Shown: positions 4,276 through 5,052 of the stretch, in pieces
Numbering within the stretch: the stretch's first letter is position 1
Layout: the number at the start of each line of letters is the position of its first letter
Assembly: GCA_013811645.1 (NCBI GenBank)
Contig: JACCUU010000111.1
Location: forward strand, 1 to 5,052
Direction of reading: 5' to 3'
Length of the DNA stretch: 5,052 bases
Source of the DNA: Actinomycetota bacterium
Lineage (GTDB): Bacteria > Actinomycetota > Thermoleophilia > Gaiellales > Gaiellaceae
Notes under the pieces: model-generated
Database searches by the model: none
The model's input: only the letters and a program-made list of their open reading frames with translations
What the model was told of the DNA's origin: nothing
Translations under genes and position numbers: made by a program

Positions 4276-5052
4276 CTAGCCAAGCTCGCCGAGGCGCTTG
4301 TACGTCTCGCGCACGGCCTCGACGCCGAGGACGAGGTAGTCCGCGGGGAACTTCTCATTCGGCGAGTGCGCGTTGCAGTCGTGGCTCGCGATGCCCGTCG
4401 AGATCGTCGGAATTCCTCGCGCCGCGAGGCTCGCGACGACCGGCACCGACCCGCCGACCCGAACGAGCAGCGAAGAGTGGCCGAAGGCCTGCTCGAACGC
4501 CTCGCGCGCGAGCCCGAGCGCGGGCGCGTCGGGGGAGACGAGCCCCGGCTCGGCGGACGACTGGAGCTTCACGTCGATCTCGGCGCCGTCCGGCGCCGCC
4601 TCGCGAAGAAGATGCTCGAAGGCGGCGCTGACGTCGGCCACGTTCTGGCCGGGAGCGATCCTGATCGAGACGTTCGCCCTCGCCTCGACCGGGAGAACGG
4701 TCTTGACGAGATCCGGAGAGCCGCCCGCGAGCCCGTGGACATCGACAGAGGGCTCCGCCCAGGTCCGCACGTAGTACTCGTCGAGCGTTCCGGGGTCCGA
4801 GGGCTGGGCCCCGACTTCTGCAAGAAGCTTCCCGCCGTCGGCGAGCATTCGCCACCCTGCGAGCTCTTCCGGTGTGGGCGGGACGACTCCGATCCTGAGC
4901 GGCTCGGGCACGCGCCCGTTCTTGGCTACGACCGCGGAGAGAGACTGCATCAGCGCATGCGTCGCGTTCAGAGCAACGCCGCCGAAGAGCCCGGAGTGCA
5001 GATCGCGATCGCCGGTGCGGACGGTGACGTGGAAGTAGCAGAGCCCGCGGAG
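4276..5052 (-). CDS. M20 family metallopeptidase, dipeptidase-like (CNDP/PepV-type group), N-terminus beyond window
   Basis: The frame is open from the window end (base 5052) to the TAG at 4276-4278, giving 258 C-terminal residues. Relatives are usually about 440-470 residues, so the first zinc-binding half lies outside. The visible part begins in the dimerisation domain: RDLHSGLFGG (16-25, His19 being the histidine that reaches into the partner's active site), a DVHGLAGG segment and KTVLPVEARANVSIRIAPGQ near 117-136. It then returns to the catalytic domain with RVGGSVPVV (198-206) and NAHSPNEKF (227-235), where His229 is the C-terminal zinc ligand. These features fit the dipeptidase/carnosinase-like branch rather than PepT or DapE. 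The internal ATG at 4950 is not the start, because the HSGLFGG motif lies upstream of it. The likely role is cytosolic hydrolysis of dipeptides or related amides; exact substrate unknown. The downstream pepT-like gene suggests a shared peptide-catabolism operon. Confidence 0.9.
   Translation of the reverse strand, partial: LRGLCYFHVTVRTGDRDLHSGLFGGVALNATHALMQSLSAVVAKNGRVPEPLRIGVVPPTPEELAGWRMLADGGKLLAEVGAQPSDPGTLDEYYVRTWAEPSVDVHGLAGGSPDLVKTVLPVEARANVSIRIAPGQNVADVSAAFEHLLREAAPDGAEIDVKLQSSAEPGLVSPDAPALGLAREAFEQAFGHSSLLVRVGGSVPVVASLAARGIPTISTGIASHDCNAHSPNEKFPADYLVLGVEAVRETYKRLGELG

Noticed and set aside
4233..4358. Extension of the pepT-like protein upstream to the ATG at 4358.
   Set aside because: The extra residues are Ser/Arg/Ala-rich with no PepT similarity, and they overlap the C-terminal coding region of the preceding peptidase in another frame.
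3108..4631. A 507-codon + strand open frame antisense to both M20 peptidases.
   Set aside because: The product is Arg/Glu/Asp-rich without domain-like motifs, and the opposite strand carries unmistakable zinc-site motifs. Long antisense frames are expected where third codon positions are mostly G/C.
1..5052. Presence of a defence system, CRISPR array, prophage, insertion sequence or tRNA gene.
   Set aside because: All long frames with motif support belong to metabolic enzymes or one regulator. No transposase, integrase, regularly spaced repeat array or tRNA-like cloverleaf was found; the only repeats are the short palindromes near 2982-3042.

Overview
The window is gene-dense, strongly GC-rich bacterial chromosome. 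Third codon positions are overwhelmingly G or C, intergenic gaps are short, and GTG starts are used alongside ATG. Two genes have a TANNNT -10 box placed so that transcription should begin on the start codon itself, a leaderless layout common in Actinomycetota. Together with the protein flavour this points to a high-GC actinobacterium, perhaps a soil or metagenomic Thermoleophilia-type lineage. No rRNA, tRNA or other marker is present, so the placement is an inference.

Layout, left to right. Positions 1-2433 hold three genes on the + strand: the C-terminal three quarters of a YtcJ-type amidohydrolase (1-1245), a class I SAM-dependent methyltransferase starting inside the amidohydrolase stop codon (GTGA overlap, 1242-2048), and a small HxlR-family regulator (2083-2433) with its own leaderless promoter. 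Positions 2434-2523 are a convergent intergenic gap containing a 30-nt imperfect hairpin that probably ends transcription from both sides. Positions 2524-5052 hold three genes on the - strand, in transcription order: the C-terminal part of an M20 dipeptidase-like metallopeptidase (running in from beyond 5052), a full-length PepT-type M20B tripeptidase (4232-3015), and a VOC/glyoxalase-like protein (2955-2524).

The 59-bp gap between the PepT stop and the VOC start is the most structured spot. It holds a cluster of CAGAC/GTCTG palindromic repeats resembling a REP element. The PepT stop codon lies inside one repeat, and the likely -35 box of the VOC promoter lies inside another.

Functionally, the two M20 peptidases look like one peptide-breakdown unit (di- and tripeptides to amino acids). 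The amidohydrolase and methyltransferase are translationally coupled, but their substrates cannot be read from sequence. HxlR proteins often sense electrophile or redox stress through an N-terminal cysteine, which is conserved here, but its target is unknown. I do not see a defence system, mobile gene cassette, CRISPR array or biosynthetic cluster. The window is mostly ordinary metabolic genes with interesting promoter and repeat architecture.
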